A stretch of DNA of 64,000 bases from positions 1 through 64,000 of the forward strand of contig JASANG010001277.1 in assembly GCA_030248215.1 (NCBI GenBank), in the 5' to 3' direction. Origin of the DNA: Enoplolaimus lenunculus. Its lineage: Eukaryota > Nematoda > Enoplea > Enoplida > Thoracostomopsidae. Made by a program: the position numbers and the translations under genes. Of this stretch, positions 35,101 through 48,834 are shown in pieces. The number at the start of each line of letters is the position of its first letter. Within the stretch, counting starts at the first letter, position 1. Under the pieces are notes generated by a model that saw only the letters and a list, made by a program, of their open reading frames with translations, had not been told where the DNA came from and searched no databases.

Positions 35101-38100
35101 ATAAGAGTGTAGTATTAACAAAATTGAACTAATTGCAAAAACACTCATTTCGAAATAATTTTTTCTCAGAGTCAAAGTTTCCAATATTTCAATGATTATG
35201 AATAATTTGCCGCAAAACCATAAAAATTCTGGTCCTGGCATCTTTGAATGCAAGAACATGAACAGGAACAGGAATTGAATTTTTGAGTTAATTCCGGCCG
35301 GAACAGGAATTTCCGTTGAACGCTTGTGTTCGCTAACAAATGTTGACTGTTGACAGCCGTGATGAGCCCTGTCCTGCTGTATGCTGGGAAGTGAACATAA
35401 ATGCTGTGTGTCGGGTATCTGTGTTCATTTTGATGTATATGTGCCGCTATTTGTCTACGCCGCCTACCGTTGCTCACTTTTCCACATAAACTGTGACTTG
35501 TCGAAATTTTGACGCCTTCCGGGCAACTGTTACGTTGACTCGATATGACTTTTGAGTGCCATTTTAGTTGTAGTTGAATGTATTACATGGGTTTTAATTG
35601 GATGCACATGATAACCTGATTTAGACAGGTTTGAATCGCAATTACGGTGACGCGAGGGGCTGTCGCCGTTTTTAAGAACCCATTCGCCCCCCCCCCAAAC
35701 CATAATTTTTCCTATAGCGTTGACAGGATTCTAGGCTACGCTTAGCCGTTGTTCAAATGTTCTTATGCGTTTCACACTAATAATTTCTGCGTGTGGAAGC
35801 GATTTCTGTTGTATACTCAAAAATTGAGAAATATTTTTAAATTTTTAAAAATTTGACTTTAGATAAAAATGTAGAGCCGAATATTGAATTTGGGTATACA
35901 CAAAGCTTCGTTAGTATATAGTAATATCTTCAGGCGTTGTGATTTTCTATACTCTGAGGGACATGGAAACGGCGATCGGACTACAAGTTGTCGGGCGACA
36001 AATTGTCTTAATATCCTTCGTTTAATATATGAGGGTGAACTACAATATTTAATACGAACGTTGGCTTTTTAAGGATAAAACAGAGTGTCTGAGTGTGTGG
36101 GTATTGGGTTTGCTTACTGTAAAATTGATGATAAATTGGCCAATGGCTTTAAAACAAGTGACTCGGACAAGCTTATCTGTCTAGCAGTCTGGAGACAGGT
36201 AACGGGAAAACTACTAGCGTGGGCCATATGCAGGATTGATAGGGGGTATAGGAAAATGTGGACGTTTTGGTTGTGTCGGGTGTGCAAGTACGCTGTGTGG
36301 TGAGAGTTTCCGGTACGGTTTAGATCTCATTTTATGGATCTAAAAATGTTTTTTGCAACATTTTAGCTGATTATTGATGGTATTAGACGATCCATGGGAA
36401 TAAGTACGTCATGGAAATGGATAATAGCAATGTCTTTGCCACTGTGAGCCCCAATTAATTTTTCAGGGTTTGTGCGCTCGGTTGGATCAGAAATAAATCA
36501 TTGGTGATTGGGTGGGCCAATGTAAAGAACAGGGGCGGATCAGTATTATAAGCATATTCCTACGTCTAAGCCTAAGCGTAAGAATGAGCATATTCCTAAA
36601 CAGAAGCCTAAGCTTAAGCCAAGCAAAAAAATCAATCTAACGCTTAATCTTACTATTTTCTAGTTCCACAGAAAAACGTTCCGCCCCTGACATTTACATG
36701 GGCCAATGGGTGCTACAGTGTCTCTTGCGCTGTCTGAAGTTGTAATTTGTCTCATATTTTAACGGTAACAGCCAGTTGAATGGTAATTGAAACTGGCGTT
36801 TAGATTAATTGTCAATTTTGAAAAATAAGGTTGGGTCTGGTTTGAAATATCCGAGTTGTTTGGGTGTTTCTTTACAGTAACCGGTCGCTGAAGAGTTATT
36901 TTTTAGCTCCAGACTTGATTTATGCGAGCAGTTTGGTAGCAGCAAAATTGTAGTGAATCAACAAAATTTTGAAACGAAAACTGAAAAGTGTAAATATTAG
37001 GGTGCAAACCAGCACTGAGTAAACCCGGAATCACAATAGGAACAGCAATGTTGTACCGGAATTGTAATCGGAATCGGAACTAGAAATTTTGTGGCTGTAC
37101 GGATAATTTGTATTTACGAATATTAATATTGATTTAGGGTTTCTGTTGGCTTACAACAATTTTCAAAAACGTCGCATTAGCAAACTTTGATTAGTTAACT
37201 CATCGAAAGGAATTTAATAGATAAATAATACAGAATTATTTTGCAACGTATCTCATCAAGTAGGATTGAATTAAAATTTCACAATTCCGATTAAGATTGA
37301 TTGTGCATTTGGAATCGGAGTCGGAATTCTAATCGGAATCGAAATTACGGTTGCATCCTGATAAATATCTATGCAAGGAAGCGCTCTCGTATGTGTTTAG
37401 AACAAAAATGTTTTCGGCTATTTTGTTAAACTAAATAGGAAATTGAATTTAAATAATTGAAATTAGTTTTCCCATCAAATTTGATTGGAGAAAGAAATTA
37501 ATACCGGAAGCCAAAGAGAAAAAAATCGAGTATTCTCGCTCAAAGGCGGTTACATGTTTATTAACGGTGGTCTGAGATTAATTACAAATTTTGGGAAGAG
37601 CATAGCTTTAGAGTATACTTTCACAGCTGTAAGCTTGCTTAACCCTAAATGTAAGCTAAAACTGTAAGCCTAAGTTGTGCTAAAATAGAAAAATGTCAAA
37701 AACTGTATACGGAAGGAAACTGATAATAGTTGACAAATAGATATGTACATGCTTAGTTGAAAGCCTTCATATTAAGTAAGCAGTGGTCGACTAGCGGATA
37801 TTATTGGTATTTGGTGCGATAAGTAAGATTTAAGCTGATACTTTAGAAATATGGTAAGGTATTGTTTAAAAACTGGTTGCAAGAAAAACAAACTCGTAGT
37901 TGTTGGGTCTAAAAAATATAATCGCTTTAAAAACTGTTTAGCTTGTCGGCAGTAGTCATCTGTAGTACGGAGTCTAAACGGTTTAGAGGTTTGAGCGGTG
38001 GCGTTAAAAGTGCCCCGGGACTCATAAATAATCGACGGGCGGATGTGATGGCTGTGTTTAAAAGTTGAAGAGTGGTTTTGTTCACTTTGTCAAGCTTACA

Positions 38101-41100
38101 CGTTGTTACTTTTTTGTTGCTTTTATGAAAGAGAATAAAAAGGTTTGAAGTGTAAAAACGCTGTGGTTTTGGACGATCGTGTTGAATGGCTCAAAATTGC
38201 TGTTGTCGCAGACTTCAGTTTAATTTAAAATACGGTGTTGTTGTTGTTGTTATATATATTTATGATCCGTCGGATAATTAAAATGTCAGTTCAGTGCCGG
38301 GTGCCCGCCGAAGCCGCGATTGGATCGAATCCTGAATCCATTGCTATGTTGTGTCCGTCTTGGTTAAATGTTAGAAACAATGATTGTTGTACAGTCGCAG
38401 TACAGGCGTAGGGTTAATTTTAGGTTTGGCCGATCTTAGCTCAAACCTTCGCCTAACGTTTCGTTTAAGGCTGAAAATAAGTGTTAACCTTAAATGTGTG
38501 AGGCAAGTGTACCAGTTGCGTCATGGGGTTGCTGCTATAAAACATACCGAAACGGTTGTTCGTTTTTAAAATGTCACTTCCTTTGAATAGTTTCATGCGA
38601 CAAAATGCGACAAAATATTGTAATGCTTAAATTTAAACAATGAATCAGTTGATTAATTAAAGTTTGCCCTGTACAACTAAGAATGATGAACTTGAATTGA
38701 AAAAAATACGGCGACTTTAACTGATCTGAAGGATTTAGCAGAATCGGCCCATGGATAGAACAGGGCCGGATCGTTCTCCAGAGAGGCTATAATAGATTCA
38801 GTTTAAGCTTTAGACTAATTTTTTGCTTAGGCTTAGGCTTAGGAATAGGCTCATCCATACGCCTAGGCTTAGGCGTAGGAATAGGCTCATCCATACGCTT
38901 AGGCTTAGGCTTAGGAATAGGCTCATCCATACACTTAGGCTTAGGAATAGGCTCATCCATACACTTAGGCTTAGGAATAGGCTCATCCATACACTTAGGC
39001 TTAGGAATAGGCTCATCCATACACTTAGGCTTAGGAATAGGCTCATCCATACGCTTAGGCTTAGGAATAGGCTCATCCATACACTTAGGCTTAGGAATAG
39101 GCTCATCCATACACTTAGGCTTAGGAATAGGCTCATCCATACACTTAGGCTTAGGAATAGGCTCATCCATACACTTAGGCTTAGGAATAGGCTCATCCAT
39201 ACACTTAGGCTTAGGAATAGGCTCATCCATACACTTAGACTTAGGAATAGGCTCATCCATACGCTTAGGCTTAGGCTTAGGAATAGGCTCATCCATACGC
39301 TTAGGCTTAGGCTTAGGAATAGGCTCATCCATACACTTAGGCTTAGGAATAGGCTCATCCATACGCTAAGGCTTAGGCTTAGGAATAGGCTCATCCATAC
39401 GCTTAGGCTTAGGCTTAGGAATAGGCTCATCCATACACTTAGGCTTAGGAATAGGCTCATCCATACGCTAAGGCTTAGGCTTAGGAATAGGCTCATCCAT
39501 ACGCTTAGGGTTAGGAATAGGCTCATCCATACGTTTAGGCTTGGGCTTAGGCTTAGGAATATGCTTATACTACTTTTCCGACCGTGTTGTATACATGGGC
39601 CGCAGAATCCAATGTTTACAGAGTAGCATATGCATGGAAATATTACAAAATTCTGTTCAGTCTTTTGTCTTTTTTAGGAAAAAATGTTTAAATACACAAT
39701 GTCACTTCCACCTTTGTTTCAGATATACTTAAAAATTAATTGTTGATGAACCTCGGTTCATGAGCGTAGCCAGAATGATAGGTAAGTTTGATAAAATTTT
39801 CTACAGGGGGCTTCTTATGTTACCAACTAAAACGGTATCTGTGAAGCGTATTCCGAAGTTTCAGAAGGCAGGCTTGAGCCTAGAAATTCATTTGTTGGTT
39901 ACGGTCTTGCCTCGGTTCAAGATTATTGTTTATTATAATGCACCTATTTGTTACACGGTTCTAAATAGCACACCGGTAATAAAGAATTAATGCGTTCAGT
40001 CATTCGGTAAATTAAGTAGTGTCGTAATAATTGTTGGTATATTCGAGTTTAGATCGGTTATTTTTTGACAATATTTGTTTATGCTGATAATAAAAATGAA
40101 TTAGAGACATCAATGTGACTGTAAAGCATTAAAGTTTATTTATTTATTTATTGTTCAAACTTGGCGGATGAATGATGGGTAAGCACAGTTGGCAGCCGGT
40201 AAGCAGACAAAACGTACCTAAGCCAGAACTGTAAAAATGATTAAAAAACACACACACGCCGTCACAACTTTTGGTCGTTGGTTCGAATATATTAAGTATA
40301 AACCGAGTGGTTATTGTTTATTTTTTGTCAACTGTTCAAGTATATCTATAGGTTCAAATATGTGATTGGGCAATGGATTGTATATCGTCTATCTTTAGGT
40401 ATCAGGGTGTGACTGGATATTGGGCGAAGATGCCGGGATTTGGACCCCTGTGGGAATTCAATGAAAAGTGGTTCGCAAAGGCATGAAATCTGGACCGCGT
40501 AGGAAGTAACTGTAACGTGGACTATCGCATAGTCCGAGTTTGCCCAAACTGGATGGATTTTGAAATTTTTTTGCATATTTTAGCTTCTTATGGCCTTCCG
40601 TGATGATTCCATGCCGAAATTGGAATTTTTAAAAAATTCGATTTTTTAAGGTCCAAAGGTCTTCCCTTGACAACCGACAAAGTTGGCTAAAAAAGATAGG
40701 CACATTATATAGCATTTGATGCAGCCTGCAGAGCTGAGTCGTTTGGTGCTGATTGAATTTTCTGCAATCACAGGCGTTGTTAACGAGTTATTCTCATGTA
40801 ATTTGGCGCGCTGTCCGCGATTTGGGACGGCACCAAATCATGAAATATTATAAATTTCGAATCTAAAAGGTGGTATACATGAGTTTTTTTGATGGTTATA
40901 GTTGAAGTTAGTTTAATGTGGACTCATGGAATACAGTTGGATTAAAGATTATGGACATTTTGTTTGGCGGCCGATCTGATTCAAGTAAATCGGACCAGTT
41001 TTCAAATTAGACGTTGAACCACGAATGGTGGACGTTGTTTTTCAACTGACAAATTTCGAACGAAAAAAACTCTCTGTTGGGTTGTATTTGAATTAAAAGT

Positions 41101-44100
41101 TCAATGAGACATGGCGAGACGTTTCATCGAATTAATATAACAACATTTAATATATATATATGTGTACATATGTGTATGTATATAAATTGGCAAAAAGCAA
41201 AATTAAAATGCTTGACAATGGTGAACTGTCACGAAAATAGTATCAGCTACGATATGGAGACATAGCGGACTGTTATTAGTTTTGTGAGTCGTCGCCGCCG
41301 CAATATCGCATGAATAAAAAGGTTTAAAGTGGAAGTTTTAGGTATGGCAAGAGTTGAACCAACACTATGGGGTTGTGTACTGGTGTGTTCGTTGAATCTA
41401 CTTTATACAGATGTTACTAAAATAGAACGTGGTAAGGGAATGTCAAAGAGATTGGCTGGCCTGGCGGCTAAATTGGTAAACGGCGCAGCGGAAATAGCAG
41501 AACTTTATTTGAAACTGTTTTTACTGGAATCGGATTGGAAGTTGAAATTGTGTTTGAAATTGTATTGGTTTGTGATATCTGATCTGCTTAGTATGTTGTG
41601 ATAAGTGCATTTCTCAATATGAGAATAATATGCTTGAGTATATAAATATATATATATATATGTATATATATACCATGATAGGTAATTTGAACGTCGCTCC
41701 GGCAAATTTCTTTACTAATACAGATAAAACCTAATGCAGATTAATAGTTTGCTTGAAAATATACTTAAATATTTAGCGCTGAACAAAAAGAAAGTGAATG
41801 CATGAAACATTAGAAGCATTGCAGCATCTGGTTTGCAGTATACATAACTGCCAGACAATTAAACAGGGGTTGAGAAATTGTGCAATAATATAACTGCTAT
41901 CTTTTCAGAGTTCCAACAACAACTATGTTTTGCCAGAACAGGAACAAGAATTATTTTTTTCGCAGGAACCGGATCCGGAAGTTGAAATAATTTTTATCAC
42001 CAAATTACGAAATAACGATTTTACAAAGTCAAAGTTTTCTATACTTATTAATTGATTATCAATAATTTGCCACAAACTGTAAAAATTATGGTGGTTTCTG
42101 CAATCTGTGCAGGAACAGGAATTGAATTTTTTTGCAAGAATTCCAGCCGGAACAGGAATTACGGCCAAATCCCGAGTATTTATCTAGTGGCGAAATAACA
42201 TAATGCTGTGAATTTCTGCAACGACAAAATTGGAAAACGAACTTTTCAACGCAACTGTACATACCGAAATAATGAAAGCAGATAAAGTGAACTTCATTGA
42301 ACAAAGTTACACGTTCGAAGTTTGTAGAACGTTTGCACGGACAGATAATTAAATTATGATTTGTCGTTGTAGTTTTAAGTCGAGTGTGGTTTTGTAATGT
42401 TGTCACAAGTAAAAATAGCAGTTGAATTAAATCACACCCTGGCATATCGTTGCCAATGTGCAAGATTTGCTGTTACCTGTTCAAGTTTGGGTACTGGCTC
42501 GCCAAGGGAGCCGTTTTAAGCCAATGATAGTATATATTATATATAAATATCTGGTTGCAACCGGAATTCTGGTTCCGGCATTTTTTTCGCCTTCCGGTTC
42601 CGGTAAATGTTTACTGAAATTAATAATTCTCGTATTAAAATTGGATCGGTGCCAATTGAGATATTTTACTAAAAACGACGATAAAAATTAAACAGATTTC
42701 CATTAGCATAGTATGCATTGCTTGACAATCGCCTAATTCCTGTTCCTGTTCCTGCATTGAAAGACGCAGGAACCGGAATTTTTACGGTGTTGTGTAAAAT
42801 CATTTAAACGTTAAATAATTTTATAATTACAAAATTACTCTTGTCGATCTTTATGCGTTTCATCTCGTTCAGTTTAGAGTTGATAAGTTGTTAAATTAAA
42901 TTAATTGGTGAGCGATTTTGTAGTTTCTGTTCCTGTTCCAGCAAAATAGTTCCCGGCGGAACTCTGATATATTGTACAATTTAGGGAAATTTTAAAATGT
43001 GTACCCAATTTAAAACAAATTGTCAAACACTCGGCAGTGAATAAAATCATTGTTTGTGTCGTAACTTTTATTAAAATACTGAAAATGTCGAAATAAAACA
43101 GCGAATCGGAAAAACTTTTTGTTCTGCGGTCGGGTGCCAAATAAAATGTAAAATTTAATCTGTCAGATAATTAAAGTGTTTCTGAACAAAATATCTTTAG
43201 TGAAATATCGATAATTGTTAACAATTTTGAGTCTGGAATGGTTTTGCAGCTGAAATTATATTGCGTTTGGCCCATGTTACTTTAAGGGGCGTCCAGGTTT
43301 CTGGTGGGTCTATAAAAGACGAGATTTAGGTTATAGATTACATTTTTTTGCTTAGGCTTAGGCTTAGGTTTAGTAACACATCTTTGCAACACTTAGGCTT
43401 AGGTTTTGGAATACGCTCAATGTACTGTTACGCGTCTTAAAGTAACATTGGCCCTGCGTTTTATCATTTTGTTTGTTGCTTGGCTTACAATATATTGTGT
43501 TATGTGGGAAATTACTGGGCAGAGTGTTTTTTGTTGGATTTTGTTACATAATGGATTTTGATTTTTTCGCAAAGAATTCAAATGACCAATAAGAAACTGT
43601 GACGAAATTTTAACATTAAAAGACAATTGCGGGTGAAAATGATGTCAGAGGTTACGTTGAACGGGTGTTGTTATTTTGAAGGTATGTGTCTACTGAGCAA
43701 GGCACTGGGCTCACACATGCGGTCTGAGTTAATCGTATTTATGTAATACTGAATTGAAATGACAATCATTTTATACAAAAATTACAAATAAGCTTGCAAT
43801 GTAGACGAGTTCAGGGATTCAACCGGATACCAAAACAACTGGCGGAGCCGGAACCGAATGTCGTTTTATTTAGCTGCAGCCGGATATTCGGTTGATCCCT
43901 GACTGATGTGAGCATTGTGTTTTGATACGTTCGTATTATTATTTTAGTTACGATTGGAGCGAAACGACGCCGTGAAACATTTGGAATTGCAGAAAAGCAA
44001 CAACGAAATTTTAAAAGAAAAAGAATCGCTTCAAAAAGCGTTGAACAACTTGACCGAACAGCATAATGACCATTTTCGGGATATGAAGGTATGGACGGTT

Positions 44101-47100
44101 TAGTGAAGCAGACCTGTGTTCGTATTCTCAAATGTGTATAGCAGCTAACACCAGTGATTTACTGATACGCCTATGCTTCAACAAGTGAATCAAAGCCTCA
44201 ATGTACCATCGTGGCTAACGCGAAGTGTTTATAGTAGCGAACGTTTAAAAGCTGTATTTTGTTTTTTTTTGGATGAATATAAGAAATAATTGTATTTTCG
44301 TGAATTTTGAGGCTCAAGTGGTCCAATCGCGTAACGATCTTGATGAAAGCGTTCTAAAGTGTAAATCGCTTCAGGGTGATTTAGACGAATGTCAAGCTAA
44401 AATAACAGAGTTGCGGCTACGTAACGAAGCTTTAGAAAAATCCAACCAGTCGTTGAAAGGTAAATGATGCACATTAGTTTGTTGTTGTAGTTTGTTTTTG
44501 TACAATGAGTTTAACCAAGAGTGTATGATACAAGAGTGTGCAACTTTTTGGGTTCTCGCATGGTACAAAATGTACCACCGGTCGTTGCGTTTTTGACCGG
44601 CCACATTGTTTAGAGGGGGGATGGGCCGCTGTCACATGCAATATCCCTAAATTAAATTATAAGTGGGGGAATTTGTTGCCGGATACGTAACGTGCCATGG
44701 TTCGCACCGGTTGTGCCCCATCTAATGTACCCAGTTGCACACTCTTGTTATAAAGAGTGATCATCCACTCTTGGTTTAACGAAGAGTGGATAATGCTGTG
44801 TTGCGTTAAAAGACAACAGTATTCAACTGGCCACATGTTGTACACAGAACAATGCACCCGGTGCGCGTTGCTGTTTGCCTAATGAGGTGAAAACCTTCCG
44901 TGAATTGGCATTACACCCTCTGCTATTTATAGGCAATGGTGTAGTTGCAGGTAGGGCATGGCCCATGCTCCGTTTCCGGGGCCAACGTTTCATTTATCAG
45001 GGTGTAATCGAGTCACGTTTAAAATTCAATCTTCAAATTTGACTAAATGAGTCGTGAAGAGTTCATTATTCGATTTCGAAAAACAGTTTATAAAACACGT
45101 ACGTAATTGTATTCATTTTCATATTTAAGTGCAACATCGTTTCGAATAAGCGTTTTTTACAATAAAACATGTTTTTCCAGCAGTATATGGCTATTTTCAC
45201 AAAATACAAGACATTTCGTTCAGAAATATCCATTGGTATCGGTTGGTGCCAGCTCCTTCTTCGGTACCGTACCGTAGCGTCAGGTCGAGGCTTTGCCCCT
45301 TAATACGTAAAAATTCCGGCCCTGGAGTCAATTCTATAGGGATCGGCCATATATCCGGTTTCGTTTTGCTGTCCTACAAAAACTGATATCCGTATTCAGT
45401 TCTGATATGCTGTGTAAACGTACGGGATATTTCCGTTTGTGGTCCCGAATATTATAAACCTGATGCATTTTATGTGTGAAAATTCTGTTAAAGTGAAGTG
45501 AATAAATCAGTGAAAATTATACTTTTGCAAGACTTACTACTACCGACAGTGTGTAAACTTAAATAGTATATCTATCCGGTTGACATCTGGTTCCGGTACA
45601 AAATTTACTGTCCAGCTCCGGTATCAGGTAAAATTAATATCCGATGGATCCCTGACAACAGTTAAATGGCCTGTATTTGTAATACAAAAGTAAAGATCGC
45701 ACAATCCGCCCAGCAACTCACAGCATCATAAGTAATTATTCCCGTATTGAACGCCATAGTCAATCTGCGATTTATTATAAAAATATTAAGAATTGTGGCT
45801 TACAGATGCAACGCTGGAACGCTACCGGAAAGAAACGCAACAACTTGAGTCACGGTTGGCACACACAGAACAACGACTTAACGATACAACGAAACGAGCA
45901 AAACATGACGAAGCTGAGTTGACACGAGCGATGATTGAAATTGAACGCTTGAAAGAGTTGTGTGGCTCGTTAGAAAACAATTTGCAAGATGCTAAAAAGG
46001 TATTTTGTTCGAAACAGTTCGGATTCCGATTCAAATTCGGCACATTAATGAGGTCTTGAAGTATCAGGAAATGTCTTTGATTATTTCCCACTGAGTAACC
46101 GTCTACTATAATTTCTTGCGTGTTTGTGTTAATGTAGGCTTTGTTTGTTTGTTTGTTTGTTTGTTTGTTGTTTTAGAGCGAAGCCGCAGAAACTAGTGAT
46201 CTACGCGAACGGCTGGATTCACTACAAAAAGTGTTAGATCGAACACAAACGGCCTACGTGGAAATACAAGAAAAATGTGCTCAGTTGCAGCGTGAAATGG
46301 ACGAGACTCAATTGAAACAAAACCAAAAGGTTGGTTATAAATGTTGATTAAAAACTTTTCTTGAAGGGTCGCATGTGAACCAAAGTATATTTAATATTGG
46401 TTATGAGTGGTTCCAAAAATTTTATGGATAGAATGGTGCATTTAATGCGAATTTGACCTGTGTTATGCGAGTTTCGATTTTCAGATGGTAACAAATTCGG
46501 CGTTTTTCAATAATATACTGACAATTTTTCAAACAGCAAATCTTATTGCAAGATAGATGCGATTATTCAGAACTCTACATTTGTTGTTTAGTTTATTACA
46601 ACAGGATCGATTTTTAGGAAACCACAACTGCAGCGCATGCAACAACGTTAGAACAACGAATCGCCGAATTACAACAAGAAATTGACGATTATCGTATCCG
46701 AGAGCAACAAATGAAGTCAGATCTAGAAAAACAGACGGCAAGCATCCAAGAGGTAAAAACGTATGCTGGAAAACTCGCAACTTTGATTCTAGGTGACCTT
46801 CCTGAGTACGTATCGATTATATCAAGAGTCAATGATCTCTCTTTATAACAAGAGTGTGCAACTGGGTACATTCTGTGTGCAAAAGAATGTACCCGGCACG
46901 CCTTGCGTTTTTGGCCTACCAACTCCGTTTATAATTTTACATACATGAGCATTCTACGTTTCAAACATCAACTACCCCCTCTAAACAAGGGGGGCGGGCC
47001 AAAAATGCAACGCCCGGTGGTACATTTTGTACCACACAAATTTCGGTAATTGCACATTTTTGTTAAATTGATCATCCACTCTTGATTATATTAATTCAAG

Positions 47101-48779
47101 TTTTCGTGAGGGAATTGGAAATTTAGTACTTAGGTCGACTAAGTGGTTAATGGCTTTGCGTAAGGTTTTGTTGAATTTTGTAAGGAAGTATTTTTTATAC
47201 AAAAACGGTAAGCATTTTTTCAGTTCAAAGCATCCAAGGGTCAGTGAACTCTGGGATTTATTGAATTTTGGGTTTTGCTTTGTATTACAGATGCAATCCC
47301 GTTTTGACGCTGAAGTCGAACAACATAAACTTGCAGTAACAGAGTTGACAGACAAAACTAACGAACTGAATCAAGCGAAAGAACAATATGAACAACTTCA
47401 AACGATAGTCAAACAAGCAGAGACTGAACTTCAGGAAGCTAAAGTAAGTCGTTCTGATTGTGGTCAGAAGTTGGTTTAAGGACGTATATGCCTAGCGGCC
47501 TTGGTTCTTGCCCTTGGAAATTCTGGCTTCTTTGAGAATTTAGTATTTGATTTTACCCGATCCTTCGAAAGCGATTAAAAATGTTATTTTCTACTCATGT
47601 GTCTCTTTGTGCACGTTTTCGTAGTGGTTTTGAAATGAATACTGTTTAATGATTGCACTGTGACATAATCATTAATTGACTATTTTAAAATGGAAATGTT
47701 TCGAAATGAAGCTCATAAGTGATGTCATTGCTTATTAAATTTAATTTGGGTTTAATGCTTAATTGCTATTTTTATGTAGAATATTATATTCGATCCTCAT
47801 TTTGTTTGTTTCTAGAAAGACTTCCAGAAACAAGAAGAGAATTTGCGAGCTCAAATATTCGAAACCAACGAGATGAATGATACCTTGCAACAGCGTATCG
47901 AACAATTATACAGCAAAACTGAACAAGTATTGATTTTACTATGCTTGCTGTCGTGTTTAACAGTTTAGGAAGTTAGCGTTACGCACACGTGTCTTGAGGT
48001 GGCGTTTGGCGTCAAGCGGTGTTGTATTCCTAATGATTGAGTTGTTAAATTCGGCATGCGGTGACATCTGGCACCGTTTTGCAACTTAACTACAGTACCG
48101 AATGGAATCTTTTACTAGCTTATAAGTGAAAGGGTTAAATTTCTACCTTTGTTCAATCAAATCATCGCGATTTTTGTTCCATTTCGCAACTTCGGAATCG
48201 CTTTTATAACATTTTTATAACATGTAGTTTCATCCATTCTGTGTAATGTCTAAATATGAACGATCCTCAAACGAACACTAAAATGTGGCTATGAAACGTA
48301 ACCTTACATAATTTTTACGTTATAACAGTGTTAATGGTTTAAGCTGTTGACCAAAATATCGGTGATGGAACGCGATTTACAGTACCGCAGTGATGTCAAC
48401 AAGCCAGATAAAATACATCAACCAAGTGATTCGGTATCAGAAATCGGAGGTTCAAAGGAGGCTCAGCCAGAGAAAAGTTCAACTGCAGTCACAGCTGAAG
48501 GTCAAACTGTTGAAAGCTTCATAGATGACGACACAGAATTCAATATTAAATCTACAGATAATTTAAGAGAGGTTAGTGGTGGTTTGTTGTCGATTCAGTG
48601 GGTTATTGATATTGAACGCTACAGTTGCAACGCCTACGATACGTAATTTGATCGAGTTCAAACGTTATTAAAACTGAAAACATTACGGTTTTCAAAACAA
48701 GTAACTTTTAACCGATAGCCGGGGGAACATTTCATATAGCGCTTTCGTTATTTTTGATTTCCATCGTATACAAAGTTTC

Positions 48780-48834
<55 letters not shown>

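Larger units (their letters stand above)
28152..43947 (+). other. Tpr intron 20, 15.8 kb, with a nested gene
   Basis: Exon 20 ends in phase 0 and exon 21 begins in phase 0, so no missing coding exon is required, and none was seen on the plus strand. Most other Tpr introns are under 1.5 kb. The intron contains a complete opposite-strand GPCR gene (33856-29941) and at least seven mobile elements, including the 38746-39601 minisatellite element. From about 37400 to 38700 and 39610 to 41900 I see only short chance frames and AT-rich DNA. Confidence 0.8.

Noticed and set aside
38816-39560. CRISPR-like regular direct repeats
   Set aside because: Units are contiguous with no unique spacers and the genome is eukaryotic. 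This is a minisatellite.
38787-39626. Long overlapping frames (up to 267 codons) on both strands with MDEPIPKPK or LRNRLIHT repeats
   Set aside because: They exist only because the minisatellite units are 30 or 36 bp, multiples of three. The array lies inside a transposon with target duplications.
43812-43901. Short family A-like element (CAGGGATTCAACCGG ... GGTTGATCCCTG)
   Set aside because: The ends look right but the flanking 8-mers do not match, so limits and origin are uncertain. Not listed as a delimited copy.
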